Source: Asticcacaulis sp. MM231 (lineage in GTDB: Bacteria; Pseudomonadota; Alphaproteobacteria; Caulobacterales; Caulobacteraceae). From it: 64,000 nt of DNA. Made by a program: the position numbers and the translations under genes. Under the pieces are notes generated by a model. That model did not search any database. It had not been told where the DNA came from and was given only the letters and a program-made list of their open reading frames with translations. How positions within the stretch are numbered: the stretch's first letter is position 1; every line of letters starts with the position of its first letter. Positions 6,406 to 15,049 of the stretch are shown in pieces. Location: the NCBI RefSeq assembly GCF_964186625.1, contig NZ_OZ075108.1:1674001-1738000 (forward strand), given 5' to 3'.

Positions 6406-9105
6406 ATGTTAGAAAAAAACTTCGATCCCGCCGCCGTTGAGCCCCGCCTGTACAAAAAGTGGGAAGACTCCGGCGCCTTTGCGCCTTCCGATGCGGGTGA
6501 GGCCTTTTCCATCGTCATCCCGCCGCCCAACGTCACCGGTAGCCTGCATATCGGCCACGCGCTGAACAACACCTTGCAGGACGTCCTGACGCGCTTTGAG
6601 CGTATGCGCGGCAAGGCGGCTTTGTGGTTGCCGGGCACCGACCATGCCGGCATCGCCACGCAGATGGTGGTGGAGCGTCAGTTAGCCGCCGCCGGCAACG
6701 AAGGCCGCCGCGAACTGGGCCGTGACAAGTTCGTCGCCAAGGTGTGGGAATGGAAGAAGGCATCGGGCGGCACCATCGTGCAGCAGTTGCGCCGCCTTGG
6801 GGCTTCTTGCGACTGGTCGCGCGAACGCTTTACGCTCGATGACGGCCTGTCGGCGGCCGTGCGCAAGGTCTTCGTTCAGCTTCACAAGGAAGGCCTGATG
6901 TACCGCGACAAGCGGCTCGTCAACTGGGACCCGCAGTTCCAGACGGCGATTTCCGATCTCGAAGTCGAGCAGAAAGAGGTCGACGGCCATTACTGGCACT
7001 TCGCCTATCCGCTGGCAGATGGGGTCACCTATCCGTTCCCGATTAAGGACGAAGAGGGCAACGACACGACGGAGATGCGCGACTATATCGTGGTCGCTAC
7101 CACCCGCCCGGAAACCATGCTGGGCGATAGCGGCGTGGCCGTGCATCCGGACGATGAGCGCTACAAGGACCTGATTGGCAAGTTTGTTATCCTGCCGATC
7201 ACCGGCCGCCGCATCCCGATCGTAGCGGATGAGTATGCTGATCCGGCCAAGGGCTCCGGCGCGGTCAAGATCACCCCGGCGCATGACTTCAACGACTTCA
7301 TGGTCGGCAAGCGTCACGATCTGGAGCAGATCAATATTCTCGATACCCAGGCCAACCTGCTGGCCTTCGATCCGGTGCCGGAAGCCTATCGTGGCATGGA
7401 ACGCTTCGCCGCGCGCAAGGCGATCATCGCCCGCGCCGAGGAAGAGGGCTGGCTGAAGCAGATCGAGAAGACCAAGCATATGGTGCCGCATGGCGATCGT
7501 TCCGGCGTGGTCATTGAGCCGTTCCTGACCGATCAATGGTACGTTAATGCCGGCGAACTGGCTAAGGAAGCGATTGCCGCTGTCGAGGACGGTCGCACGG
7601 TCTTCGAGCCTAAGAACTGGGAAAAGACCTACTTTGAGTGGATGCGCAATATCGAGCCGTGGTGCGTGTCGCGCCAGCTCTGGTGGGGCCACCGCATCCC
7701 GGCCTGGTATGCCGAGGACGGCTATATCTTCGTCGCCGAGACCGAAGCCGATGCCCACAAGCAGGCTGAAGCCCATTATGGCAATAAGGTCGCGCTCAAG
7801 CAGGACGAGGACGTGCTCGACACCTGGTTCTCGTCGGCACTGTGGCCGTTCTCGACCATGGGATGGCCGGAAAATACCGAGGATCTGGCGCGTTTCTACC
7901 CGACCCATACCCTGATCACCGGTTTTGACATCATCTTCTTCTGGGTCGCCCGGATGATGATGATGGGCCTGCACTTCACCGGCATGGCGCCTTTCAAGCG
8001 CGTCTTCATCAATGCCCTTGTTCGTGACGACAAGGGCCAGAAGATGTCGAAGTCTAAGGGCAATGTCATGGACCCGCTGGTGCTGATCGATGAGTTCGGT
8101 GCCGATGCTCTGCGCTTCACCATGACCGCAATGTCGGGGCAGGGGCGTGATATCAAGCTCGCCAAGCCGCGCATTGAGGGGTATCGCAACTTCTCGACCA
8201 AGCTGTGGAATGCCACGCGGTTCACGCAGATGAATGAATGCGCCCGCGTCGACGGTTTCGATCCGGCCACGGCCAAACTGACGCTTAGCCGCTGGATCCG
8301 TGGCGAGGTGCAGAAGACGGTTGCTGCCGTCACCGAAGCGCTGGAGGTATGCGCCTTCGATGATGCCGCCAATGCGCTCTACAAGTTCATCTGGAACGTC
8401 TTCTGCGACTGGTATCTCGAACTGGCCAAGCCCATCCTCAATGGCGATGATCAGGCCGCCAAGGCTGAAATCCGCGCCATGACGGCTTGGGTGCTCGATC
8501 AAGCCATGATCCTGCTCCATCCCGTCATGCCCTTCATCACCGAAGAACTCTGGGACAAGACCGGTCACAAGGACATGCTGATCACCCATAGCTGGCCGAA
8601 ATCGGATGCCGGCGCCATTGATGCCGAGGCCGATGAAGAGATCAACTGGCTGATCGACCTGATCTCAGAGATCCGCTCGATCCGTTCGGAAATGAACGTG
8701 CCGGGTTCGGCGCGCGCACCTCTGACCTTAAGTGGTGCCTCAGATGTTACACGCAAGCGTCTGGATACACACGAAGATCTGATCCTGTTCCTGGGTCGTT
8801 TGTCAGGCGTTGATGTCAGCGAAATGGCCGCCGCGGGCTCCGTGCCCTTCGTGGCCGGTGAAGCGACGGCGCATCTGGCCATTGCCGAATTCATTGATCT
8901 TAAGGCCGAAGAGGCGCGCCTGACCAAGGGCATCGCCGACTTCGACAAGACGATCGACGGCGTGCGCCGTAAACTCGACAATCCCGAGTTTGTCCGCAAG
9001 GCGCCGGAAGAGGTGATCACCGAAAACCGTGAGCGCCTCGAAGACGCTGAAAATGGCAAGGTCAAGCTATCGACCGCGCTGGAGCGTCTGCGCGCCGCAC
9101 AGTAA
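6406..9105 (+). CDS. valS: valyl-tRNA synthetase
   Basis: An 899-residue class I aminoacyl-tRNA synthetase charging tRNA-Val. The HIGH signature lies at residues 48-51 within [17 protein letters not shown] and the KMSKS loop at 546-550 ([10 protein letters not shown]). Between them is the CP1 editing domain that clears Thr-tRNA-Val, with [12 protein letters not shown] and the HDFNDF segment. The anticodon-binding helical bundle follows, and the final 70 residues form the ValS-specific C-terminal coiled coil ([20 protein letters not shown]). The start [16 protein letters not shown] at 6406 is the family-standard N-terminus; the 23 extra codons upstream overlap the popZ terminator. The ribosome site (ACGAG) is weak. 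Confidence 0.97.
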   Translation: MLEKNFDPAAVEPRLYKKWEDSGAFAPSDAGEAFSIVIPPPNVTGSLHIGHALNNTLQDVLTRFERMRGKAALWLPGTDHAGIATQMVVERQLAAAGNEGRRELGRDKFVAKVWEWKKASGGTIVQQLRRLGASCDWSRERFTLDDGLSAAVRKVFVQLHKEGLMYRDKRLVNWDPQFQTAISDLEVEQKEVDGHYWHFAYPLADGVTYPFPIKDEEGNDTTEMRDYIVVATTRPETMLGDSGVAVHPDDERYKDLIGKFVILPITGRRIPIVADEYADPAKGSGAVKITPAHDFNDFMVGKRHDLEQINILDTQANLLAFDPVPEAYRGMERFAARKAIIARAEEEGWLKQIEKTKHMVPHGDRSGVVIEPFLTDQWYVNAGELAKEAIAAVEDGRTVFEPKNWEKTYFEWMRNIEPWCVSRQLWWGHRIPAWYAEDGYIFVAETEADAHKQAEAHYGNKVALKQDEDVLDTWFSSALWPFSTMGWPENTEDLARFYPTHTLITGFDIIFFWVARMMMMGLHFTGMAPFKRVFINALVRDDKGQKMSKSKGNVMDPLVLIDEFGADALRFTMTAMSGQGRDIKLAKPRIEGYRNFSTKLWNATRFTQMNECARVDGFDPATAKLTLSRWIRGEVQKTVAAVTEALEVCAFDDAANALYKFIWNVFCDWYLELAKPILNGDDQAAKAEIRAMTAWVLDQAMILLHPVMPFITEELWDKTGHKDMLITHSWPKSDAGAIDAEADEEINWLIDLISEIRSIRSEMNVPGSARAPLTLSGASDVTRKRLDTHEDLILFLGRLSGVDVSEMAAAGSVPFVAGEATAHLAIAEFIDLKAEEARLTKGIADFDKTIDGVRRKLDNPEFVRKAPEEVITENRERLEDAENGKVKLSTALERLRAAQ

Positions 9106-9109
9106 CCCT

Positions 9110-9136
9110 CCGAGGTTTGCTGTTTGCAAACCTCGG
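9110..9136 (+). terminator. stem-loop downstream of valS
   Basis: A perfect 11-bp stem, CCGAGGTTTGC (9110-9120) with GCAAACCTCGG (9126-9136), loop TGTTT, 5 bases after the valS stop. There is no T tract, so it may be a 3'-end stabiliser or a rho-assisted terminator rather than a classical one. Confidence 0.5.
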
Positions 9137-9163
9137 CAAGGCCGCAAGGCCGCCCGAGCTTAT

Positions 9164-9199
9164 GCGAGGCGGGGCTATTGAGCGAGGCGGGGCTATTGA
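9164..9199. repeat. 18-bp tandem direct repeat (two copies)
   Basis: GCGAGGCGGGGCTATTGA occurs at 9164-9181 and again, identical, at 9182-9199, ending just before the stop codon of the convergent GT87-type gene (9201). Function unknown; a replication-slippage duplication is the simplest reading. Confidence 0.9.
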
Positions 9200-9200
9200 G

Positions 9201-10430
9201 CTATGTTGATGCCTTTCGCAGCGCCCTGAGCCATATGCCGGGACGCTGCGACCACGCTTGCAGCGTTTCCCGGCGCGCATGCAGTGTTAGCCCGACTACG
9301 GTCAGGTATATGACGCACGATATCAGGAAGGTGCCGGGGAAATAGCGCAGGATATTGATGCCGATAATGCTGATCCAGAAATTGGCGCCCATGGTGATCA
9401 CGTAGAGCCAGCTTAGCCAGACAAAGGCTTTGCGGTTGAGCGGCTCGGCCATCATGACCACCATCGCCATGGCCGGATAGAGCAGGTAAAGATCGAAGTT
9501 GTATTCGAACAGGCGCGGATTTATGAGTTGCGCCACGCCCAGTCCAAAGAAGCAGCGCTCCTCGACCGTCAGAGGGCCCCATTCGACCAGCGCCAGTCCG
9601 CCGCTTATGATGATGGCGGCGAAGACCATATAGGCCAGGAAAACGGGCAGGGTGTTAGGCTCAAGGCCGATATAGGTCAGCAGGGCGAAGAAGCCACGAC
9701 CCGGCTGGCGGTTGAGCACGATATCGACGACATAGGCATGCCATTCGGCGGACAAAGGCCCAGCGGTCAGGAAGATAGTCGCCACGCCGGCAAGGCCCAG
9801 GGCAAGCGCGATACCAAACGTCACGAGGCGATGCGTGAACGGCCTTTTCTCATAGAGCAAAACCACCAGCACCGTCAGGAAGGCTGGTTTGATCAGGCCT
9901 GCCGTGATCACCATGGCGATAAACAGCCAGCGCCATTTGCGGATGACCAGCACGCTGGCGACGATCAGGGCGTGGATCACCCCGCCGATATTGCCGGTCG
10001 TCAGCGGATTGCCGCGAATGGCGCTTAAGGCCATTAGGCGCATGTGCAGGGGCAGGTCCGGGAAAGGCTTGATCATCGTGTACCACAGCAGGAAAACCAG
10101 CAGCGGCAGGAGAATTGCGCCATAGGTCCAGTGCAGGCCCCATGGTCCGAGAAGCTGTTCGAGGGGCGCTATCGCCTTGCCGATCTGCGGCGCATAGACA
10201 TAGCTGGCGGCTTTCAGCCCCGAACAGTTGGCCGGATCGACATAGGGGGATTGCCCCTGGCCAAGCCTTTGGGCACCGCAGATGAGCGCGTCGAAATCGC
10301 CCAGCCACCAGCCCGGCTTGGAAAAGCGCCGGGTCAGGGCGCCGATCATCGGCTCCAACGCGAACAGCAGGAAGATACCGAACATCCACTTGTTGCGGGT
10401 GCGGTCTCTTAAGAAGGTCAGCGCATCCAT
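9201..10430 (-). CDS. glycosyltransferase family 87 (DUF2029) membrane protein
   Basis: A 409-residue polytopic inner-membrane protein with roughly ten hydrophobic segments. The first long loop carries GDFDALICGAQRLGQGQSPY, the DUF2029/GT87 signature whose Asp sits in the catalytic first periplasmic loop of GT-C enzymes. These use polyprenyl-phosphate sugars to glycosylate lipids or polysaccharides at the outer face of the membrane. The neighbour on the other strand (10574) is a GT2-GtrA fusion of the kind that makes and flips polyprenyl-phosphate hexose, so a donor-synthesis and transfer pair sharing a 143-bp divergent promoter region is plausible. Start MDALTFLRDRTRNKW at 10430. Acceptor and sugar are unknown. 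Confidence 0.8.
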   Translation of the reverse strand: MDALTFLRDRTRNKWMFGIFLLFALEPMIGALTRRFSKPGWWLGDFDALICGAQRLGQGQSPYVDPANCSGLKAASYVYAPQIGKAIAPLEQLLGPWGLHWTYGAILLPLLVFLLWYTMIKPFPDLPLHMRLMALSAIRGNPLTTGNIGGVIHALIVASVLVIRKWRWLFIAMVITAGLIKPAFLTVLVVLLYEKRPFTHRLVTFGIALALGLAGVATIFLTAGPLSAEWHAYVVDIVLNRQPGRGFFALLTYIGLEPNTLPVFLAYMVFAAIIISGGLALVEWGPLTVEERCFFGLGVAQLINPRLFEYNFDLYLLYPAMAMVVMMAEPLNRKAFVWLSWLYVITMGANFWISIIGINILRYFPGTFLISCVIYLTVVGLTLHARRETLQAWSQRPGIWLRALRKAST

Positions 10431-10573
10431 GGGGCGTCCTGAAAGTGGCGAAGGCGGCGGAGCATAGGCAGTAGCTGCGCACCGTCAAGAGCTTAGCGAA
10501 CCTGCTTCTTGTATTTAGGGCTTTAACCGGATATGCAGCGTCCTTTGATTTTGTCTTCGGCTGGGAGCTTTTT

Positions 10574-11755
10574 TTGTCCGGAATCGATCCTGTATCTGCG
10601 TCTGCATCCGTTTCCGGGGGCGCGCCTGATCTTAGCCTGATTATCTGCACCCTAAACGAAGGTGTTGCGATCCGTTCTGTCGTCGAAGAGGTTTCGGCGG
10701 CGCTCGGCTCGATCCGCCACGAGATTATCGTGGTTGATGACAATTCGTCGGACAACACTGCCGCAGAAGTGCTCTCGCTGGCGCAGTCTCACCCCCATGT
10801 CCGCCTGCATGTCCGTGTGAATGAGCGCGGGCTGTCGTCGGCCGCCATCAAGGGCTGGGATATCGCCCACGGCAAATATCTCGGCGTGATGGATGGTGAT
10901 GGTCAGCATGACCCGGTGGCCATTCGTGCCCTGGCCGATATGATCATGGCCGGCGACAAGGATCTGGTCTGTGTTTCGCGCTACATCGGCCAGACCGATA
11001 CGGGCCTGAGTGGCCTGCGCGATATCGGCTCCAAGGTAGCTACAGCCGCGACCGGCATGGTGCTGAAGGTGCCGCTGTCCGATCCGATGAGCGGCTGTTT
11101 TATGATGACGCGCGACTATTATATGTCGGCGCGCCCCAAGCTGACAGGCATCGGCTTCAAGATCCTGCTCGATGTGGCGGCGTCTTCCCCGATCAAGCCA
11201 CGCTTTGGCGAGGTCAAGGCGGCACTGCGCCAGCGTCAGGGCGGCGAATCGAAGCTCGATATCCGCGTGGTGCTCGATCTGGGCGCCTTGTTGATCGAAA
11301 AGGCTACTGGCGGCGTTCTGAACGCGCGCTTCGTGTTGTTCGCTGGCGTCGGTGTGACCGGCGTCTTCGTCTATGCAGCGGTGCTGTTTCTCTGCCACCA
11401 CCTTTTCCATACCGGTGAGTTGGTGCCTATGTACCGCTTCCAGAAGCGTCTTGACGACGTGCTGAGCTTTAGCCTGGCCATCTGGGTGTCGATGACATGG
11501 AACTTTTTTGTCAACAATGCCATCACCTTCCGTGACAAGCGCCTGAAGGGCATCGCCATGTTCTATGGCCTGCTCGGTTTCTATTTTGCCTGTTCAATAG
11601 GGGCAATCCTGAGCCTCTTCATGGCGGTTTACATGAAGGAGCATCTGCATATCCATTACATGGTCGCCGGCATCGTCGCGGCCCTGCTGAGCAGCGTGTG
11701 GAATTACTTTGCCTCTAAATGGTTTGCCTGGCGCACCCCAAAAGGCTCGAAATAA
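10574..11755 (+). CDS. GT2 glycosyltransferase fused to GtrA-like membrane domain
   Basis: A 393-residue two-domain protein. Residues about 18-240 are a DPM1-type GT2 catalytic domain: LSLIICTLNEG, the EIIVVDDNSSDNT nucleotide site and the DGDGQHDP metal-binding motif. Residues about 250-390 form a four-helix GtrA-like domain (LNARFVLFAGVGVTGVFVYA, then WVSMTWNFFVNNAITF). Such fusions transfer a hexose from a nucleotide sugar to polyprenyl phosphate and probably translocate it, supplying GT-C enzymes like the divergent GT87-type neighbour. The start is a TTG with GGGAG 6 bases upstream; no better ATG exists before the conserved domain. A hairpin (11760-11788) closes the gene. Confidence 0.85.
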   Translation: MSGIDPVSASASVSGGAPDLSLIICTLNEGVAIRSVVEEVSAALGSIRHEIIVVDDNSSDNTAAEVLSLAQSHPHVRLHVRVNERGLSSAAIKGWDIAHGKYLGVMDGDGQHDPVAIRALADMIMAGDKDLVCVSRYIGQTDTGLSGLRDIGSKVATAATGMVLKVPLSDPMSGCFMMTRDYYMSARPKLTGIGFKILLDVAASSPIKPRFGEVKAALRQRQGGESKLDIRVVLDLGALLIEKATGGVLNARFVLFAGVGVTGVFVYAAVLFLCHHLFHTGELVPMYRFQKRLDDVLSFSLAIWVSMTWNFFVNNAITFRDKRLKGIAMFYGLLGFYFACSIGAILSLFMAVYMKEHLHIHYMVAGIVAALLSSVWNYFASKWFAWRTPKGSK

Positions 11756-11759
11756 AGAA

Positions 11760-11788
11760 ACGCCCGAGGCGGGGGAAACCTCGGGCGT
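11760..11788. terminator. stem-loop between convergent genes
   Basis: A perfect 10-bp stem ACGCCCGAGG (11760-11769) with CCTCGGGCGT (11779-11788), loop of 9. It sits between the convergent GT2-GtrA gene and the glycine-zipper gene and could serve both; no strong T tract on either side. Confidence 0.6.
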
Positions 11789-11815
11789 CAAGTCTGTCTT
11801 GGTGAAACTCAGACC

Positions 11816-12271
11816 TTACCAGTTGTCGCGGCGGTCTTCCCAGCGATCTTCACGGCGTTCCTGACGGTACTCGTGGCGATCATGGCGACGGTCGTCACGG
11901 CGATCCCATCGGTCATCGCGGCGATCTTCACGACGGTCGTAACGGTCATCATAGCGATCATTGCGGTCGTAACGATCATCATAATGGTTGTCGTTATAAG
12001 CGTAGCGGTTGTCACACTTGCTGTTGTTCTTGGCGATCGAGGAGCCCACGGCCGCGCCAACCACGGCGCCAATCACCGTACCGGCGCCCTTGTTGCGGGT
12101 GTTCGCCGCGCTGCCGCCGATCAGGCCACCGGCCACGGCGCCAAGCACAGCGCCATCGGTTTGCTTGTCACGGCACGATGCCGAAGCGATACCGGGCAGG
12201 GCCATGCCGACCAGAGCCGTCGATACCAGGGCGGATATAAGCAACTTCTTACTGTTGGACATCTTCGTCAT
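11816..12271 (-). CDS. glycine-zipper envelope protein with Arg/Asp-repeat tail
   Basis: A 151-residue exported protein. A signal peptide (KKLLISALVSTALVGMALPG, cleavage near ASA-SC) is followed by a glycine-zipper 2TM region (about residues 38-80) with DGAVLGAVAGGLIGG and GAGTVIGAVVGAAVG, as in 17-kDa surface-antigen-like proteins. From about residue 85 to the end the sequence is built almost only of D, R, Y, H, W and E, in imperfect repeats such as DDRYDRRED and RRDDRWDRRDDR. The tail is highly charged and probably disordered. ATG 12271 is chosen because AGGAG lies 7 bases upstream; a second ATG follows three codons later. Function unknown; an envelope-stabilising role is inferred. The neighbouring gene (12389) also encodes an aromatic and acidic low-complexity secreted protein. 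Confidence 0.75.
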   Translation of the reverse strand: MTKMSNSKKLLISALVSTALVGMALPGIASASCRDKQTDGAVLGAVAGGLIGGSAANTRNKGAGTVIGAVVGAAVGSSIAKNNSKCDNRYAYNDNHYDDRYDRNDRYDDRYDRREDRRDDRWDRRDDRRHDRHEYRQERREDRWEDRRDNW

Positions 12272-12334
12272 CTCAGGTCTCCTGTGGCATGAGCGCGTAT
12301 CGCCTTGCCGTTGATGTGACCACCTTAGTCCCAT

Positions 12335-12370
12335 CAAGATGAACGAGACTTGATAACTTCGTTCATCTTG
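12335..12370. repeat. 12-bp inverted repeat between two envelope-protein genes
   Basis: CAAGATGAACGA (12335-12346) and TCGTTCATCTTG (12359-12370) are perfect complements with a 12-nt spacer. Both neighbours are on the minus strand, so it may be a terminator without T tract for the upstream gene or an operator for the glycine-zipper gene 64 bases away. Confidence 0.75.
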
Positions 12371-12388
12371 GTTCATGTAACGATGTGA

Positions 12389-12955
12389 TCAGTAGCGGGT
12401 GTAGCGATCATAGCTGGAATAGGTGCGGCGGTCGTTATAGCCGCCAAGTTTGCGATACTCATGCTCGCCCCAGTTGTTGTAGACGCGGTAATAGGCTCGG
12501 CGGCTGCATCCACAGGCAGAATCATAATAATTGCGGTAGGTACGATAGCCGCGCGGGCGGGTCTGAAGTACGCCGTCGCGATAACCGTCCTGCTCACGGG
12601 CGCGGCGGTCCTGAGCGGGCTGGCCCTGATAGCGGTAATAATCGCCTTTCAGATAATCGTAAGACAGGTTCTTGCCGGCGTAGGGCACGCCGTCTTCGTT
12701 ATAATAGGCCGGGCTGTTGTAATAGGCGTCATCTTCATCGCCATCGCTATAGGGCGCGGCGGCAACGTCATAACTATTGTCCTGATCATCGGGGTAGTCG
12801 CTGTCACTATAGGTGTAGCGATTGTCATACCTGTCGTCATCCTGCGCATTGGCGACGGCGGGCATCAGCAGCGCCACAATGACTGCAGCAAGCACACTGC
12901 CGATCAGGACCGGACCAATATGATGCGGGTGAGGCGTGGGATAAGGGCGGGGCAT
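12389..12955 (-). CDS. secreted Tyr/Asp-rich low-complexity protein
   Basis: A 188-residue hypothetical. The N-terminus MPRPYPTPHPHH is followed by a hydrophobic segment (about residues 13-37) ending ANA-QD, a likely signal peptide. The mature region is extremely rich in Tyr, Asp, Arg and Asn: DDDRYDNRYTYSDSDYPDD, AYYNSPAYYNEDG, and near the end RTYRNYYDSACGCSRR with a C-x-C pair. The region GKNLSYDYLKGDYYRYQGQP looks more ordered. I do not recognise a family. The start at 12955 has AGGAAAAG upstream; an open-frame extension to 13030 lacks a site. Its composition resembles the next gene's tail, and the two may form an envelope pair separated by the inverted repeat at 12335-12370. Confidence 0.65.
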   Translation of the reverse strand: MPRPYPTPHPHHIGPVLIGSVLAAVIVALLMPAVANAQDDDRYDNRYTYSDSDYPDDQDNSYDVAAAPYSDGDEDDAYYNSPAYYNEDGVPYAGKNLSYDYLKGDYYRYQGQPAQDRRAREQDGYRDGVLQTRPRGYRTYRNYYDSACGCSRRAYYRVYNNWGEHEYRKLGGYNDRRTYSSYDRYTRY

Positions 12956-13139
12956 GGCGACTTTTCCTCGGAATGATGGGATAGTATCGCCTTTCAGGCG
13001 AAAAGTCCGCATGGTTAATTCGAAGCTCATCTGTAAATAATCGATAAAAATAGCTCAGATTCGGCACAGCAAGGGCTTTAAACTTGCATTTTGGACGGTC
13101 TGCTTTATGCGGGCCTCTCTTCGTAACAGCGGAACTACA

Positions 13140-14378
13140 ATGGCCGAATTTGAGGCTCTAATTGAAAAAGTGGGTTTTCAGGGCGATGGCATCACCTCTG
13201 GCGGCCTGATCGTACCCCTGACCCTGCCGGGTGAGCGCGTTGTTGTGCGCGAAGGTAAAGACCGGCTGGAATTGGTTGAGGTGCTGGAGGCCAGCCCCGA
13301 TCGCGTTACGCCGCCTTGCAGGCATTTTTCGGCCTGTGGCGGATGCAGCCTGCAACATTGGGATATGACCGCCTACAGCGACTGGAAACAGGCGATGGTC
13401 GAAGTCTTCCTGCAAAGAGCGGGGCTTGAGACCGAGGTGGCGCCGATCGTGACCACACCGGCGGAAAGTCGTCGTCGCGTCGGCCTGCATGCTCGCAAGA
13501 ATGGTAAGCATATCGAACTGGGCTTCAAGGCGCGCAAGTCATGGAACCTGGTAGCCATCCAGGAATGCCCGGTCTCGGAACCGACCATTGTCAAGGCTCT
13601 GCCCAAGCTGAAAGAACTGGCTGGCTATCTGTTCGAGCATCCGAAGTCCGCGCCGATCCTGCATATTACCCTGTCGATGACCGGACTCGATATCGATATC
13701 ACCGGCGTAGAGCGCATGAAGTCAGGCGGCCTTTCGGCCGACGCGCGCATGAACATCGCCATGTGTGCCGGCGAGGCCGATTTCGCCCGTGTTTCCATGG
13801 GCGAGGATATGCTCTATATGGCCCGCACGCCCAAGGTGCGTTTTGGCAAGGCCATGGTTGGCTTGCCGATCTCGCCCTTCCTGCAAGCCAGCGCGTCCTC
13901 GGAAATCGATATGGCGAAACTGGTGGTGGTTGGCATTGGTGATGCGAAAAAGGTCGCAGATCTTTTCTGTGGCGCCGGCACCTTCACCTTTCCGCTGGCG
14001 GAAAAGGCCGCGGTCTACGCCATCGATGGCTCTGCGCCGGCCATCCACGCCCTGAAAACCGGCATAGCGTCTGCGCCAGGGCTGAAAACCATCACCGCCG
14101 AAGCGCGCGACCTGTTCCGCCGGCCCATGCTGGCTGAAGATATGAAGGGTTTTGAAGCGATTGTCTTCGATCCGCCGCGCGCTGGCGCCGAGGCACAATC
14201 GGCCGAGATCGCGCGCTCACAAGTGCCGCGTGTTGTTGCCGTGAGCTGCAATCCGTCCACCTTCGTGCGCGATGCTAAAATCCTTGTGAACGCTGGCTTT
14301 TCGCTGGACAGGGTGACGCCGATCGATCAGTTCTTGTGGTCTGGCCACGTTGAGCTGGTAGGAGTATTTTCGCGTTGA
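13140..14378 (+). CDS. Fe-S-dependent class I SAM RNA methyltransferase (RlmD/TrmA family)
   Basis: A 412-residue m5U methyltransferase of the RlmC/RlmD/TrmA family. The N-terminus is a short TRAM-like domain (EALIEKVGFQGDGITSGG). Four cysteines suited to a 4Fe-4S cluster follow: C-x5-C-x2-C in PCRHFSACGGCSLQHW and a fourth in QECPVSEP. The C-terminal domain has SAM motif I VADLFCGAGTFTFPLA, the FDPPRAGA motif and the catalytic Cys in VAVSCNPSTFVRD. It methylates uridine-C5 in rRNA (U1939 or U747 equivalents) or tRNA; which one cannot be told from sequence alone. ATG 13140 is the conserved MAEFEALI start. Its stop overlaps the TTG start of the following glycosyltransferase gene (TTGA), indicating coupled translation. 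Confidence 0.88.
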   Translation: MAEFEALIEKVGFQGDGITSGGLIVPLTLPGERVVVREGKDRLELVEVLEASPDRVTPPCRHFSACGGCSLQHWDMTAYSDWKQAMVEVFLQRAGLETEVAPIVTTPAESRRRVGLHARKNGKHIELGFKARKSWNLVAIQECPVSEPTIVKALPKLKELAGYLFEHPKSAPILHITLSMTGLDIDITGVERMKSGGLSADARMNIAMCAGEADFARVSMGEDMLYMARTPKVRFGKAMVGLPISPFLQASASSEIDMAKLVVVGIGDAKKVADLFCGAGTFTFPLAEKAAVYAIDGSAPAIHALKTGIASAPGLKTITAEARDLFRRPMLAEDMKGFEAIVFDPPRAGAEAQSAEIARSQVPRVVAVSCNPSTFVRDAKILVNAGFSLDRVTPIDQFLWSGHVELVGVFSR

Positions 14379-15049
14379 TTTCCGTTGTCATGCCGACCCT
14401 GAATGCCGAGGATCACCTGGCCCGTACCCTGTCGGCGCTCGTCCCCGGTGTAGTCGAGGGGATGATCAAGGAAGTTGTCATAGTCGATGGCGGCTCGGAC
14501 GATGCGACGCTCGAAATCGCCGATTCGACGGGCTGTCAGATCGTCAAGACCGACGCCGAACGCGGCTTGCAACTCTGGCAGGGCTGTCGCGCCACGCGCG
14601 GCGACTGGATCCTGATCATGCACTCCAATTCACTGCTTGGCGACGGCTGGATGGATCAGGTGCAGGCGCATATCAAAAACTATCCCTTGCAGGCTGCCTA
14701 CTTCCACCTGCGGTTTGATGATCCGTCGATCATGGTCGGGCTATGGGCCGAAGTGCTGGCCTTGCGCGCGCGCTGGCTGGCCATGCCGAGCGGCGACCAT
14801 GGTCTGCTGCTGTCGCGAGCGCTCTACGATACGGTTGGCGGCTATAAGGATCAGGCGGCGTTTGAGGATGTGGCGCTATCCATGGCGCTCGGTCGTGCGC
14901 GGCTGCGTCCGATCGGGGCCTCGCTAACCACGAGCGCCGAGCGCTTCCATGCCCGTGGCTGGATGCTGCGCCTGATCGGCAAGAGCTTCAGCTTCCTGGC
15001 CTATCTGCTGGGGATTCCGCCCAAGCCGCCGGTAAAAAAGCCGTCCTGA
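14375..15049 (+). CDS. TIGR04283-like family 2 glycosyltransferase
   Basis: A 224-residue GT-A protein: ISVVMPTLNAEDHLARTLSA, EVVIVDGGSDDAT, then GDWILIMHSNSLLGDGWMD in place of the usual D-x-D (here HSNS), and the acceptor-loop motif GDHGLLLSRALYDTVGGY with AFEDVALSMAL. Family members are small cytosolic glycosyltransferases of unsettled substrate, often near lipid or carotenoid glycosylation genes. The altered D-x-D could mean changed metal dependence. The TTG start overlaps the preceding stop, so the two genes form an operon. The C-terminus LGIPPKPPVKKPS is basic. Its stop abuts the stop of the convergent transglycosylase with no spacer. Confidence 0.75.
   Translation: MISVVMPTLNAEDHLARTLSALVPGVVEGMIKEVVIVDGGSDDATLEIADSTGCQIVKTDAERGLQLWQGCRATRGDWILIMHSNSLLGDGWMDQVQAHIKNYPLQAAYFHLRFDDPSIMVGLWAEVLALRARWLAMPSGDHGLLLSRALYDTVGGYKDQAAFEDVALSMALGRARLRPIGASLTTSAERFHARGWMLRLIGKSFSFLAYLLGIPPKPPVKKPS

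Noticed and set aside
6682..8589. A 635-codon open frame antisense to valS
   Set aside because: Shadow frame: no recognisable domain, no start signal, and the opposite strand is unmistakably valS.
12461..12976. Plus-strand frame encoding a very hydrophobic 171-residue protein
   Set aside because: Antisense of Tyr/Asp codons reads as Val/Ile, which makes a false membrane protein. No ribosome site; the minus-strand gene has a signal peptide and a ribosome site.
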